In this document: piece by piece, positions 28,179-37,219 of the stretch
How positions within the stretch are numbered: the first letter of the stretch is position 1
Layout: each line of letters begins with the position of its first letter
Assembly: GCF_020667845.1 (NCBI RefSeq)
Contig: NZ_JAFMPQ010000010.1
Span: 62,001 to 126,000, forward strand
Reading direction: 5' to 3'
Source: Cognatishimia sp. F0-27
GTDB lineage: Bacteria > Pseudomonadota > Alphaproteobacteria > Rhodobacterales > Rhodobacteraceae
DNA: 64,000 bases
Translations under genes and position numbers: made by a program
Notes under the pieces: model-generated
Seen by the model: only the letters and a program-made list of their open reading frames with translations
What the model was told of the DNA's origin: nothing
Database searches by the model: none

Positions 28179-28811
28179 TTACTTGAGGAAGGGTGCGTCG
28201 GGTCCCCAGACCTGTTTCACCCGCGCATCGCGCCCGCAGCCCTTGCGATACCGTTGATAGGCAACGGGCTGATCCACATAGCCGAACCGGGTCAGGACCT
28301 TGTTATCGGTCTTGTAGTAATCCTGATGATAGTCTTCGGCATCGTAGAACGGCTTGGCATCAAGGATCGGTGTGACGATGGACCGGCCAAGCTCTGCCTC
28401 CGCCGCTGCAATGGCCGCTTGCGCCGCCGCGCGCTCTTCCGGACCGTCGACAAAGATCGCCGTGCGGTAGCTGTGGCCCCTGTCGCAGAACTGGCCGCCA
28501 TCGTCGAGCGGATCGATGGAGCGCAAAAACAGGTCATACAGCGCGCGTGCCGAGATCACGTTCGGATCATACGGGATGCGCACGGCCTCGTAATGGCCGG
28601 TGTTCTTGCGCGTGACCTCCTTGTAGGTCGGGTTGGCCGTGCGCCCGCCGGTATAGCCGGAGACCACGTCGCCCACTCCGCGAACCTTTTCGAAATCCGC
28701 CTCGACGCACCAGAAGCAGCCACCGGCCACGACAATATCGGCGGCTTTCGCATTCTGCGCGACGAACAGAAGCGACAAAGACAGGGCAAGCGAAGCGAGA
28801 ACAGGGCGCAT
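28179..28811 (-). CDS. msrA: Peptide methionine-S-sulfoxide reductase MsrA, exported form
   Basis: A 210-residue MsrA that reduces the S epimer of methionine sulfoxide. A signal peptide covers about 1-23 (ends NAKA-ADI), so it acts in the periplasm. The catalytic Cys is in GGCFWC. GYTGG, YDAEDYHQDY and a C-terminal Cys in RKGCGRDARVKQ (candidate resolving Cys) follow. An AAAGGAGA ribosome site precedes ATG 28811. No msrB neighbours it. Confidence 0.93.
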   Translation of the reverse strand: MRPVLASLALSLSLLFVAQNAKAADIVVAGGCFWCVEADFEKVRGVGDVVSGYTGGRTANPTYKEVTRKNTGHYEAVRIPYDPNVISARALYDLFLRSIDPLDDGGQFCDRGHSYRTAIFVDGPEERAAAQAAIAAAEAELGRSIVTPILDAKPFYDAEDYHQDYYKTDNKVLTRFGYVDQPVAYQRYRKGCGRDARVKQVWGPDAPFLK

Positions 28812-28948
28812 GAAACATCTCCTTTGGTGCGACAGTGACCGCAGATGCGCGCCACGCCAAGCGTTGCCTGTGGTGATCACGGGGGTTTTATCGCGCCGTG
28901 CTCTGTGGTGAGGTCCGGCGACCGGAGACGAAACGCGGAGTGACTGGC

Positions 28949-29668
28949 ATGCGACTGGCGATGTGGAGCGGGCCACGCAACCTGTCGACGGCCATGATGT
29001 ATGCTTTTGGCAATCGCCCGGATTTTCATGTGGTCGATGAGCCGTTCTATGGGCCTTTCCTGCGCGCGACAGGGCGGGCGGACCCGATGCGGGATGCGAT
29101 CCTTGCCGCGCGTCCGGAAGACGGGCGCGCCGTGCAAAAGGCACTGCTTGGCCCAGTTCCCGACGGCAAGCGGCACGCTTATCACAAGCATATGTGCCAA
29201 CATATGGTGCCAGAGCTGCCGCGCGACGTCTTGGCGGGATCGGTCAATGTGTTCCTGCTGCGGCATCCCGCGCGGGTGGTCGCCAGTTTTCTCAAGGGCT
29301 TTCCGGAAGCCACGCGGGAGGATCTTGGCTTTGATGCGCAGATTGCACTGTTCGACGCCTGTTGTGCGGCGGGCCAAACCCCGGTTGTGATCGACAGCCA
29401 CGATATACGACGCGATCCGGAGCGCGCCTTGCGCGTCTTGTGCGATGCGGTTGGCTTGCCCTTCGATCCCGCGATGCTGCGCTGGCCCGCCGGGCCCAAG
29501 CCGTTCGACGGGATCTGGGCCGCGCATTGGTATGGCTCTGTGCACAGCTCGACCGGCTTTGCCGGACCGGAAGGGCCCTTGCCAAGGTTGAGCGCGCGGG
29601 CCGCATCGCTCTGCGCGGCGGTGATGCCGGCCTATCGTGCGATGGCGGAACGCCGGTTGCGGCTCTGA
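28949..29668 (+). CDS. Sulfotransferase-like P-loop protein
   Basis: A 239-residue protein starting MRLAMWSGPRNLSTAMMYAFG, which matches the 5'-phosphosulfate-binding loop of sulfotransferases. LLRHPARVVASF near residue 105 fits the 3'-phosphate loop. Stand-alone genes of this type in Roseobacter relatives are annotated as sulfotransferase family or branched-chain aminotransferase-like proteins; the acceptor is unknown. ATG 28949 was preferred to an upstream TTG-type extension because it starts the conserved strand. It is convergent with the SCP2 gene, 6 bp away. Confidence 0.65.
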   Translation: MRLAMWSGPRNLSTAMMYAFGNRPDFHVVDEPFYGPFLRATGRADPMRDAILAARPEDGRAVQKALLGPVPDGKRHAYHKHMCQHMVPELPRDVLAGSVNVFLLRHPARVVASFLKGFPEATREDLGFDAQIALFDACCAAGQTPVVIDSHDIRRDPERALRVLCDAVGLPFDPAMLRWPAGPKPFDGIWAAHWYGSVHSSTGFAGPEGPLPRLSARAASLCAAVMPAYRAMAERRLRL

Positions 29669-29674
29669 GTTTGG

Positions 29675-29953
29675 TCAGCCAAGCAGCTTGGCAAAGGCCA
29701 GCGCGCGCGTCATGTCGCCGGTGACCCGGAGTTTGCCCATCATCACCGCCGTCATCGGGTTGAGCTTTCCGGCGAGCAGCTTGCCCAGATTGTCCTTGGT
29801 GAGGCTGAGCGTGCAATCGGTGGCACGGTCGGTGCGATCCGCGGCACCGTTTTCAAGCACGATCACGCCATCGGGGCCGCAATCGAATTTCAGGGAGCCG
29901 TCAAAGCTCTTGTTCTGCAATCCGCGCAAGATCTTGTCGAGATACTGGTCCAT
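29675..29953 (-). CDS. SCP2 sterol-binding domain protein
   Basis: A 92-residue single-domain protein of the SCP2 fold, a hydrophobic-ligand pocket. Recognisable are LKFDCGPDGVIVLENG, DCTLSLTKDNLGKLLAGKLNPMTAVMMGKLRVTGDM and the closing ALAFAKLLG. Such proteins probably carry or sense lipids or acyl-CoA; the ligand here is unknown. It lies 84 bp downstream of argG on the same strand. Confidence 0.85.
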   Translation of the reverse strand: MDQYLDKILRGLQNKSFDGSLKFDCGPDGVIVLENGAADRTDRATDCTLSLTKDNLGKLLAGKLNPMTAVMMGKLRVTGDMTRALAFAKLLG

Positions 29954-30037
29954 TCACCGCCTCTTGATGTGCAACGACCCGCCAAGGGTATGGCGGGTCG
30001 CGCGATGCGTCGATGGTGACGTGGCGGCGGTTGCGCG

Positions 30038-31264
30038 TCAGCCGCCCAAGCGGCGTTTGCGCGCTGCCAGAAGGCGCAGACGCAGAGCGTTGAGCTGGAT
30101 GAAACCGGCGGCGTCTTTCTGATCATAGGCGCCTGCGTCATCCTCGAAGGTCACATGCGCTTCGGAATAGAGCGAGTGCTCCGACCAGCGGCCCACGGTG
30201 CGGGCAAGACCCTTGTAAAGCTTGAGCCTTACGGTGCCGGTCACATGGGCTTGGCTTGCATCAATCGCCGCTTGCAGCATCTCGCGCTCCGGCGAGAACC
30301 AGAAACCGTTATAGATCAGCTCCGCATACCGCGGCATGAGCTCGTCCTTGAGATGGGCCGCGCCGCGATCGAGAGTGATCTGTTCGATGCCCCGATGCGC
30401 TTCGAGAAGGATGGTGCCGCCCGGGGTCTCGTAAATGCCGCGCGATTTCATGCCAACAAAGCGCCCTTCGACAAGATCGAGGCGACCAATGCCATGCTTG
30501 CCACCGAGCTCGTTGAGTTTTGTCAGAAGCGTCGCGGGCGACAGGGTTTCGCCGTTGATCGACACCGCGTCGCCACGCTCAAAGCCGATTTCGATGAATT
30601 CGGGCGCGTTTGGGGCGTCCTCGGGTGCGACTGTGCGCTGATAGACGTAATCGGGCGCGTCCACTGCGGGATCTTCGAGCACCTTGCCCTCGGAGGAGGT
30701 GTGCAAGAGGTTTGCATCCACGGAGAACGGCGCTTCGCCGCGCTTGTCCTTGGCGATCGGGATCTGGTTTTGCTCCGCGAATTCAAGCAGCGAACTGCGG
30801 GAGTTGAGGTTCCATTCGCGCCACGGCGCGATGCACTTGATATCGGGGTCGAGAGCGGCGGCAGACAGTTCGAACCGCACCTGGTCATTGCCTTTGCCCG
30901 TGGCGCCATGCGCAACCGCATCCGCACCAGTCTCATGGGCAATCTCGACCAGTCGCTTCGAAATCAGCGGACGCGCAATCGAGGTGCCCAGCAGGTAGAG
31001 CCCCTCGTAGACCGCGTTTGCCCGGAACATCGGAAAGACAAAATCCCGCACGAATTCCTCGCGCACATCCTCGATGAAGATATGCTCGGGCTTGATGCCG
31101 AGCAGCTCCGCCTTCTTGCGGGCGGGCTCAAGCTCTTCACCCTGACCAAGATCGGCGGTGAAGGTCACCACTTCGCAGCCATATTCCGTTTGCAGCCATT
31201 TGAGGATGATGGACGTGTCGAGACCACCGGAATAAGCGAGAACAACTTTCTTAGGTGCGGACAT
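30038..31264 (-). CDS. argG: Argininosuccinate synthase
   Basis: A 408-residue enzyme that joins citrulline and aspartate using ATP, the penultimate step of arginine synthesis. The PP-loop [15 protein letters not shown] starts near residue 10. [13 protein letters not shown] and WREWNLNSR-like motifs and a C-terminal oligomerisation helix follow. ATG 31264 ([14 protein letters not shown]) gives the usual length. The 191-bp gap on its 5' side is shared with a divergent membrane protein gene. Confidence 0.97.
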   Translation of the reverse strand: MSAPKKVVLAYSGGLDTSIILKWLQTEYGCEVVTFTADLGQGEELEPARKKAELLGIKPEHIFIEDVREEFVRDFVFPMFRANAVYEGLYLLGTSIARPLISKRLVEIAHETGADAVAHGATGKGNDQVRFELSAAALDPDIKCIAPWREWNLNSRSSLLEFAEQNQIPIAKDKRGEAPFSVDANLLHTSSEGKVLEDPAVDAPDYVYQRTVAPEDAPNAPEFIEIGFERGDAVSINGETLSPATLLTKLNELGGKHGIGRLDLVEGRFVGMKSRGIYETPGGTILLEAHRGIEQITLDRGAAHLKDELMPRYAELIYNGFWFSPEREMLQAAIDASQAHVTGTVRLKLYKGLARTVGRWSEHSLYSEAHVTFEDDAGAYDQKDAAGFIQLNALRLRLLAARKRRLGG

Positions 31265-31455
31265 GGGACCCCTCGTTTTGGCTGCGGATTGCGCGGCGCT
31301 TAGCCGGTTTTTACCGTATCGGCAAGCCGCGCCCGCGCTGGCGGATGCGGGTATCGGGCGCTTTTCGGACAACCGGAGCACCATTCGCGGTGCGTTGACG
31401 TTAAGCGGCGGCGTGGTAGGTCTGAGGGGTGGAGAAGCCGAAGAGGGCAGGCGTC

Positions 31456-32196
31456 ATGAAGGGTTGGCAGATTTTCATGCATTCGGTGCAGCTTGTGCTG
31501 CGTAATCTGACTGCGGCGCTGCAGGTTTCGGGTTTGCTTTACCTTGTGCAAGTCGCGGCCCAGATTTCCGCCTGGAGCAATCCGGCGCCGGTGAGCGATG
31601 ACCCGATTGCCGCGATCGGGGCGCAGGCCTCCTTCGGGTCGGTGCTGCTGTCGATCGCGGGGCTGATTGCGAGCCTCTGGATTGCGGTGGGCTGGCATCG
31701 CTACGTTCTGGCGAACGAGACGCCGCGCGGCTGGGTGCCGGTGTGGCAGGGGCCATATCTGCTGGGGTATCTCGGACGGTCCGTTCTGATCGGGCTGTTG
31801 ATTGCCATTGCGATCATGATTGCAGGGATCCCGGTTGGGCTGCTGGCGGCGGTGGTGCCGTCGATTGCCGCTCTTTTTGCATTCGGGCTTGTCGGGCTTG
31901 GAGGCTACCTGTTTTTCCGACTCGGCGTGATGCTTCCGGCGGGCGCGGTCGGCAAGCCGCTCAAACTCAAGGAAGCGTGGGAAGCGACACGGGATGACGA
32001 CGGCGCGGTGATCGTTCTGGCGTTCATCGTGATGGGCGGATCTGCTTTGATCCAGCTGCCGTCGCTGATTGGCGGTGCCGGAACAATCGTCGATCTGGTC
32101 TACCAGATCGTGGTGGGCTGGTTCGCCACGGTCATCGGGATTTCGGTTCTGACGACGCTTTACGGGCATTATGTCGAAGGACGCCCCATTGATTGA
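31456..32196 (+). CDS. Hypothetical membrane protein
   Basis: A 246-residue, strongly hydrophobic protein with about five to six membrane segments (around 17-38, 60-78, 112-135, 138-160, 190-210 and 215-238). It has a conserved-looking cytoplasmic stretch KLKEAWEATRDD. I do not recognise a characterised family; it resembles small YciC/DUF-type integral proteins of Rhodobacteraceae. A GTG at 31429 would add nine residues, but the ATG at 31456 with GAGGG upstream is the likelier start. The function is unknown. Confidence 0.65.
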   Translation: MKGWQIFMHSVQLVLRNLTAALQVSGLLYLVQVAAQISAWSNPAPVSDDPIAAIGAQASFGSVLLSIAGLIASLWIAVGWHRYVLANETPRGWVPVWQGPYLLGYLGRSVLIGLLIAIAIMIAGIPVGLLAAVVPSIAALFAFGLVGLGGYLFFRLGVMLPAGAVGKPLKLKEAWEATRDDDGAVIVLAFIVMGGSALIQLPSLIGGAGTIVDLVYQIVVGWFATVIGISVLTTLYGHYVEGRPID

Positions 32197-32253
32197 CCGT
32201 CCGACCCGTGACGCGGTCTTGCGCCGGGCTGCGTTCCGCGTCACCGTCCGATC

Positions 32254-33483
32254 ATGAGTGATACCGATTTCAAACGCGCCGCGCGCGCCGCGACGGAAGC
32301 GATGCGTGCGGTGTTCCCCGAGACACCCTTGCTGCAGAACGCCCATCTTTCGGAGCGCTTCGATGCCGACATATGGCTCAAGCGGGAAGACCTGAGCCCG
32401 GTGCGTTCCTACAAGTTGCGTGGTGCGTTCAACGCCATGCGCAAGGCGAAAGCCCCGCTTTATGTCTGCGCAAGTGCCGGCAACCATGCGCAGGGTGTTG
32501 CCTATATGTGCCGGCATTTCGGGGTGAAGGGGGTGATCTTCATGCCGGTGACGACGCCGCAGCAGAAGATCCAGAAGACACGGATGTTTGGCGGAGATCA
32601 CGTGGAGATCCGCCTGACGGGGGACTATTTCGACGATTGTCTGAATGCGGCGCAGGATTTCTGTGCAGAGGCCAAGGGGCATTTCCTGTCACCATTTGAC
32701 GATGAGGATGTCATCGAAGGGCAGGCCGCCGTCGCGGTGGAAATCGAGGCCACGTTGGGCGCCGCCCCGGATCACATCGTCTTGCCGGTGGGCGGCGGCG
32801 GATTGAGCGCGGGGGTGCTGAGCTATTTCGGCACCGACACCCAGTATACTTTTGTCGAGCCGTCGGGCGGAGCGTCGCTCAAGGCGGCGCTGGCCGCGGG
32901 CACGCCAGTGACTTTGCCGCATGTGAACACCTTTGCCGATGGGGCCGCGGTTGCGCGGATCGGCGAGCGCACATTTGCCCGGCTCAAGGGGGTGGGGCTG
33001 GCCAATACGCTCACCATTCCCGAGGACCGGTTATGCATAACGATCCTCGAGATGCTGAATGTCGAAGGCATCGTGCTGGAACCCGCCGGGGCTCTTTCGG
33101 TGGATGCCTTGCGCGACCTTGGGCAAGCGATTCGCGGGCGGCGTGTTGTCTGTATCACCACGGGCGGGAATTTCGATTTCGAGCGGCTGCCGGAAGTGAA
33201 GGAACGTGCGCTGCGCTATTCCGGCGTCAAGAAGTACTTTATCCTGCGCTTGCCGCAGCGGCCCGGGGCGTTGAAGGATTTTCTCGGGTTTCTTGGCCCG
33301 GACGACGATATTTCCCGCTTCGAGTATCTCAAGAAGTCAGCGCGGAATTTCGGGTCGGTGCTGATTGGGATCGAGACGCGCGATCCGGCCAATTTCGAAA
33401 GGTTGTTCGCGTTGCTTGATGCCCACGGGTTTACCTATCAGGACATCACGGATGACGAACTCCTGGCCCAATTCGTGATCTGA
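32254..33483 (+). CDS. ilvA: Threonine ammonia-lyase (threonine dehydratase)
   Basis: A 409-residue PLP enzyme converting threonine to 2-oxobutanoate, the entry to isoleucine synthesis. The PLP Lys is Lys54 in SYKLRGAFN, the phosphate-binding loop is GGGGLSAG, and CASAGNHAQGVAY is typical. Residues from about 325 form one ACT-like regulatory domain (YFILRLPQRPGALKDFLGFL). This gives the shorter IlvA type with a single ACT-like unit instead of the two in the 514-residue E. coli enzyme. The SDR gene starts 2 bp after the stop. Confidence 0.92.
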   Translation: MSDTDFKRAARAATEAMRAVFPETPLLQNAHLSERFDADIWLKREDLSPVRSYKLRGAFNAMRKAKAPLYVCASAGNHAQGVAYMCRHFGVKGVIFMPVTTPQQKIQKTRMFGGDHVEIRLTGDYFDDCLNAAQDFCAEAKGHFLSPFDDEDVIEGQAAVAVEIEATLGAAPDHIVLPVGGGGLSAGVLSYFGTDTQYTFVEPSGGASLKAALAAGTPVTLPHVNTFADGAAVARIGERTFARLKGVGLANTLTIPEDRLCITILEMLNVEGIVLEPAGALSVDALRDLGQAIRGRRVVCITTGGNFDFERLPEVKERALRYSGVKKYFILRLPQRPGALKDFLGFLGPDDDISRFEYLKKSARNFGSVLIGIETRDPANFERLFALLDAHGFTYQDITDDELLAQFVI

Positions 33484-33485
33484 TC

Positions 33486-34304
33486 ATGGATTTTGAAGAC
33501 CGCAGTATCGTGGTGACAGGCGCGGGGCGTGGAATTGGCCGTGCGCTGGTCCATGCGTTTGCGAGGCGGGGTGGCCGGGTTTGTGTCGTGGATGTCGACA
33601 GCGCTGCGGCCGAGCGCGTCGCCGCCGAAGTCGGAGGCGTCGCCGTCACTTGCGACGTGGCCGACCCCGAGGCAATCATTGCGATGATCGAGCGCGCGAC
33701 CGCGTCGCACGGGCCTGTGGAAATCCTTGTCTCCAATGCGGGTTTCGCGGCTGGTGCCCTGAGCGGGCCAACGCTCGCTGACGATGCGTTGTGGCAGCGG
33801 AATTGGGATGTTCACGTCATGGCGCATCTCCGCGCGGCGCGCGCCGTTCTTCCCGAGATGCAAAGGCGTGGGGAAGGATGGTTGGTCAATGTCGCCTCGG
33901 CGGCCGGGTTGCTCAGTCAGATCGGTGATGCGCCTTACTCGGCGAGCAAACACGCAGCGGTGAGTCTGGCGCAATCGCTCGCGATCGAGCACGGTCATGA
34001 AGGGATCAGGGCATCCGTTGTCTGTCCGCTTTATGTGGCAACACCGTTGCTCGGATATGACGATGACCATCCCGAAGGCAGGCCGCATGAAAGGGTGCTG
34101 ACCGCTGAAGACGTGGCCGGGGCGGTTTTGCAGGGTATGGATGAAGACCGGTTCCTGATCTTGCCGCATCCGGAAGCGGGAGAGTTCCTGCGACGTCGCG
34201 CCGAAGATATGGATCGATGGATTTCCGGTATGCAGAGAGTCCGTGACCGGGTTTGGGATGATGGCACGCCCGTTGATCTCGGTGCGTTGCATCGGCTGAT
34301 CTGA
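33486..34304 (+). CDS. Short-chain dehydrogenase/reductase
   Basis: A 272-residue classical SDR. The cofactor loop is TGAGRGIG at 11-18, followed by CDVAD, NAG, and the catalytic YSASK with Tyr151 and Lys155 preceded by the NVASAAG Ser. An Asp at the end of the second strand (VVDVDS) favours NAD(H). The substrate is unknown. It begins 2 bp after ilvA and is probably cotranscribed, though no biochemical link is evident. Confidence 0.88.
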   Translation: MDFEDRSIVVTGAGRGIGRALVHAFARRGGRVCVVDVDSAAAERVAAEVGGVAVTCDVADPEAIIAMIERATASHGPVEILVSNAGFAAGALSGPTLADDALWQRNWDVHVMAHLRAARAVLPEMQRRGEGWLVNVASAAGLLSQIGDAPYSASKHAAVSLAQSLAIEHGHEGIRASVVCPLYVATPLLGYDDDHPEGRPHERVLTAEDVAGAVLQGMDEDRFLILPHPEAGEFLRRRAEDMDRWISGMQRVRDRVWDDGTPVDLGALHRLI

Positions 34305-34446
34305 CTCGGACAGTCAGAAAGTTTTCGAAACAGGATGCCACGGGGCGCGCCATTGCAAACGGCTTGCTCCAAGTCCGGGCATGGTTTGCCGCCGGCATCC
34401 GGCACCACCTGCTCGTGGAGGAATTGCTGCCGACAAGCCGATGCTG

Positions 34447-34791
34447 TCATGCGGCAAACCGTTCCGGGTATTGCTCTTCATATTGCGCGCTGGATTCGGC
34501 AAAGCAGGCCCGTATTTCAGCGGGCGAAACCGCATGTGCATCGCCATTGGCAGCGGCATGCTCACCTTTCTCGCAAATGGTGGAGAGCGCCGAAAACCCG
34601 AGATTGAGCGCCGCGCCTTTCAGGAAATGCATCTGCTCTTCCATCAAGGCAGGTTTGCCAACAGCTTCATCAATGGTTTCGATAATGCCAAGCACCTCTG
34701 TCAGAAAAAGATCCGACACCTCGTCGAAGTCTTCCGGTCCGATTTCATCGCGTAGTTCCGCGATTCGGCTCCAATCGATCAACTCTTTCAT
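34447..34791 (-). CDS. Histidine phosphotransfer (Hpt) domain protein
   Basis: A 114-residue all-helical protein with the Hpt signature HFLKGAALNLGF; His55 is the predicted phosphorylation site. Single-domain Hpt proteins shuttle phosphoryl groups between hybrid kinases and response regulators. It is divergent from a response-regulator/PP2C gene 230 bp away, which is the obvious candidate partner. It is too short and has the wrong sequence for ChpT. Confidence 0.85.
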   Translation of the reverse strand: MKELIDWSRIAELRDEIGPEDFDEVSDLFLTEVLGIIETIDEAVGKPALMEEQMHFLKGAALNLGFSALSTICEKGEHAAANGDAHAVSPAEIRACFAESSAQYEEQYPERFAA

Positions 34792-34957
34792 CGAAGGCCT
34801 TTCCCATCGTCTGTCATGGCAGCATCAACCGCGGCCGGAGCGGTGTTTTCCCAGCGTGTCGATGCCCCGCCCGTTGTCGATGTCGGAGTAGCATGGGTGA
34901 AATGAATACATGGTTCATACCGCCCCATTTTTCTTTCGATTTTGAGCTTTCACCAGT

Positions 34958-34997
34958 CCTTAAGGTGTCCGCGCCTAAGTGACGTGATGACCTTAGG
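34958..34997. repeat. Inverted repeats in the Hpt / response-regulator divergent promoter region
   Basis: CCTTAAGG (34958-34965, self-palindromic) is followed by CCTAAG (34974-34979) and its inverse CTTAGG (34992-34997) with a 12-nt spacer. The group lies 25-64 bp before the response-regulator gene and could be an operator. No matching known regulator is recognised. Confidence 0.35.
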
Positions 34998-35021
34998 AAT
35001 GCGACAAAGGCCGAGCCCTCC

Positions 35022-36320
35022 ATGATGGCAATGAACCCGACTCTCAATCTCGGTAGTGATCCCGGCAAGGCCGCCGGAGTGGTCAGCCGTGTTTTGATTG
35101 TGGATGACAGCGCCTTGCAGCTGAAGATCATGCGCACGATGCTTTCCAAATGGGGGTTCGAGGTCCTTGAGGCTTCATCGGGTCGTGAAGCGCTGGAGAT
35201 ATGCCGCCTGACCCCGCCGGATTTGATTCTGTCGGATTGGATGATGCCCGAAATGAACGGGCTCGAATTGTGTCGTCAGATCCGGGCGTTGGATCACAAG
35301 GGTTACGGCTATTTCATTCTCCTGACCTCCAAGAGTGCGAAGGACGATGTTGCGCAAGGGCTTGATGCCGGGGCGGACGATTTCCTGACAAAGCCGGTCA
35401 ATGCGCATGAGCTGCGCGCGCGCATCAATGCGGGTGCGCGCGTTGTGTCCATGGAGCGGGCCCTGAGCGAGAAAAACCGCGAGGTATCCGAAGCGCTGGC
35501 GGAATTGACGGAGATCCACGAGGCGATCGACAAGGATCTGCGACAGGCCCGCACAATTCAGCAATCACTCGTTCCTGAGCGGACCCGTGTCATCGCAAAT
35601 TCGCGCGTCAGCCTGATGCTGCATCCTTGCGGGCATGTCGGCGGTGATCTTGTCGGGATGTTTGCACCGGGGGCAGACCGGCTCGGGCTCTATTCGATCG
35701 ACGTTTCCGGGCATGGCATCACCTCCGCCATGGTGACCGCGCGGGTAGCTGGCTACCTGTCGAGCACGTTTCCGGACCAGAATATCGCGCTTGAACGGCG
35801 GTTCGACCGTTTCCATTCGATGCGTTCACCCACTGAGGTCGGCTGTTTGTTGAACCAGCGTCTTGCAGCGGATCCGGGCGTCGAAGAGTATCTCACGATG
35901 GCCTATGTCGCTGCGAACCTGCGCAGCGGTACGCTTCGTATGGTGCAGGCCGGGCACCCGCCTCCGCTGCTGATGTCTTCGGATGGCCACGTGGAGTTCA
36001 TCGGCAATGGAGGCCTTCCGATCGGGCTGGTCGAGGAGGTCAGTTACGACGATATTCGGCTCACCTTGAAGCCGGGCGACAAGCTCCTGTTGTATTCGGA
36101 CGGCTTTACGGAAGCGGTTCTCAAATCGGGTGAAATGCTTGGCAATGATGGTCTGGTCGAGATTTTTGCTCAAAGCGCGGCGGAGGCCGAAGGCCCTGAA
36201 GTCCTCGAAGACATGTATTGGCGATTGACCCAGCAGATGGCCGATCCTGAACAGATGGGTGACGACGTTTCTGCGGCTCTTCTGGAATTTGGCACGGTTG
36301 CGGACAGCGTCGACCCGTGA
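35022..36320 (+). CDS. Response regulator with PP2C (SpoIIE/RsbU) phosphatase output domain
   Basis: A 432-residue fusion. The receiver domain (about 22-140) has VLIVDDS, phospho-acceptor Asp72 in ILSDWMMPEMNG and the KPVN Lys. A coiled linker (about 145-190) follows. The PP2C domain has GGDLVG, DVSGHG, AGHPPPLL, LLYSDGFTEA and GDDVSAALL, retaining the metal-binding Asp residues. This architecture dephosphorylates an anti-anti-sigma (STAS) protein in partner-switching pathways. RbaY of the Rhodobacter capsulatus Rba system has the same layout. No STAS or anti-sigma kinase gene is in the window. Confidence 0.88.
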   Translation: MMAMNPTLNLGSDPGKAAGVVSRVLIVDDSALQLKIMRTMLSKWGFEVLEASSGREALEICRLTPPDLILSDWMMPEMNGLELCRQIRALDHKGYGYFILLTSKSAKDDVAQGLDAGADDFLTKPVNAHELRARINAGARVVSMERALSEKNREVSEALAELTEIHEAIDKDLRQARTIQQSLVPERTRVIANSRVSLMLHPCGHVGGDLVGMFAPGADRLGLYSIDVSGHGITSAMVTARVAGYLSSTFPDQNIALERRFDRFHSMRSPTEVGCLLNQRLAADPGVEEYLTMAYVAANLRSGTLRMVQAGHPPPLLMSSDGHVEFIGNGGLPIGLVEEVSYDDIRLTLKPGDKLLLYSDGFTEAVLKSGEMLGNDGLVEIFAQSAAEAEGPEVLEDMYWRLTQQMADPEQMGDDVSAALLEFGTVADSVDP

Positions 36321-36692
36321 ACTGTGAACCGGAAGGCAGCCCATCCCGCCTCTCCAAACCGGGATTGCAGGCGCAAACAAGATTCAACAGCTTCCATGCG
36401 TTCCAAGCCCTCTCGGCAAGGGACCTTGCCCTGGAGGGCGCCTTGCCCGGAGAGCTTGAATGAGGATGATCGATTTCTTGGGTTACCCGGCACGATCGCC
36501 CTTCGCATGGCCGTCTCATGATGGGGCAAGCGGGCCTGTCCCGACCTTAACCACCACAGACGCGGAGACGGCCTCAGTCCGGATATGCCCGCGAAAAGCA
36601 TCGGATCGGTCGCAAGGCACAGAGCCTGTTCGATCTGATAACCAAGTCTCCAAACGCCGCGCCGACGGATCGGACGCCTTTGCTGTCCGACG
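36321..36692. other. Intergenic region, no gene recognised
   Basis: 372 bp between the convergent response-regulator and Nudix genes. Several short frames are open, but none gives a recognisable protein, and they contradict one another in strand. I saw no terminator with a T-run and no repeat. Confidence 0.4.
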
Positions 36693-37142
36693 TCAGCCCT
36701 GAAAACCTGAGGCAAAGCGCGCAACGAATGCCCGATCGCCCTGATTTCCGAGATCTTGCGCCGCGTTTTCGATGGGCATCCATGTTGCGATGTGATCCGC
36801 TTCTGTCGGGTCGCCCAATCGGCAAACGGGATGCGCCACGTAAATCGTGCAGAGCTTTTCGGCCCACAGGTTGTATTCCGGCATGTAGGTGAAGCGGCGA
36901 AACGCGCCGAGGCGGCGCGGCGCGGCGATGCGCCAGCCGGTTTCTTCCCAGACTTCGCGATGCAAGGCGGATAACGGGCTTTCGCCGTGGTCTATACCGC
37001 CGCCGGGCAATTGGAGTTCGGGGCCCGGGTTGGTTTGCAACGTCAGCAGCAAGGCTCCCTCTCGCGGCAGAATGGCGTAAACGCCGGGCCGCAACCGGTA
37101 ACGTTGCGCGCGGTCGGGTTGTCGGCCATAGCGTCGGATCAT
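36693..37142 (-). CDS. Nudix hydrolase
   Basis: A 149-residue Nudix protein. The Nudix box reads GGGIDHGESPLSALHREVWEETGW, matching GX5EX7REUXEEXGU with all acidic metal ligands present. The start at ATG 37142 (MIRRYGRQPDR) was chosen over an upstream start at 37265 that would add a non-homologous lead overlapping the hslO start. The substrate is unknown; small enzymes of this type often act on nucleoside diphosphate derivatives. It is divergent from hslO. Confidence 0.85.
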   Translation of the reverse strand: MIRRYGRQPDRAQRYRLRPGVYAILPREGALLLTLQTNPGPELQLPGGGIDHGESPLSALHREVWEETGWRIAAPRRLGAFRRFTYMPEYNLWAEKLCTIYVAHPVCRLGDPTEADHIATWMPIENAAQDLGNQGDRAFVARFASGFQG

Positions 37143-37219
37143 GTTCCGCCCCTTTGCGCTCGCTGCAATTGATCCTATATGGCAGCGGTATGCCAGCGCC
37201 CGGCAGATAAGGAAACCCC

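Noticed and set aside
34447-34791. ChpT, the CtrA-pathway phosphotransferase
   Set aside because: ChpT is about twice as long with a kinase-like second domain. This protein is a monomeric Hpt with the HFLKG signature.
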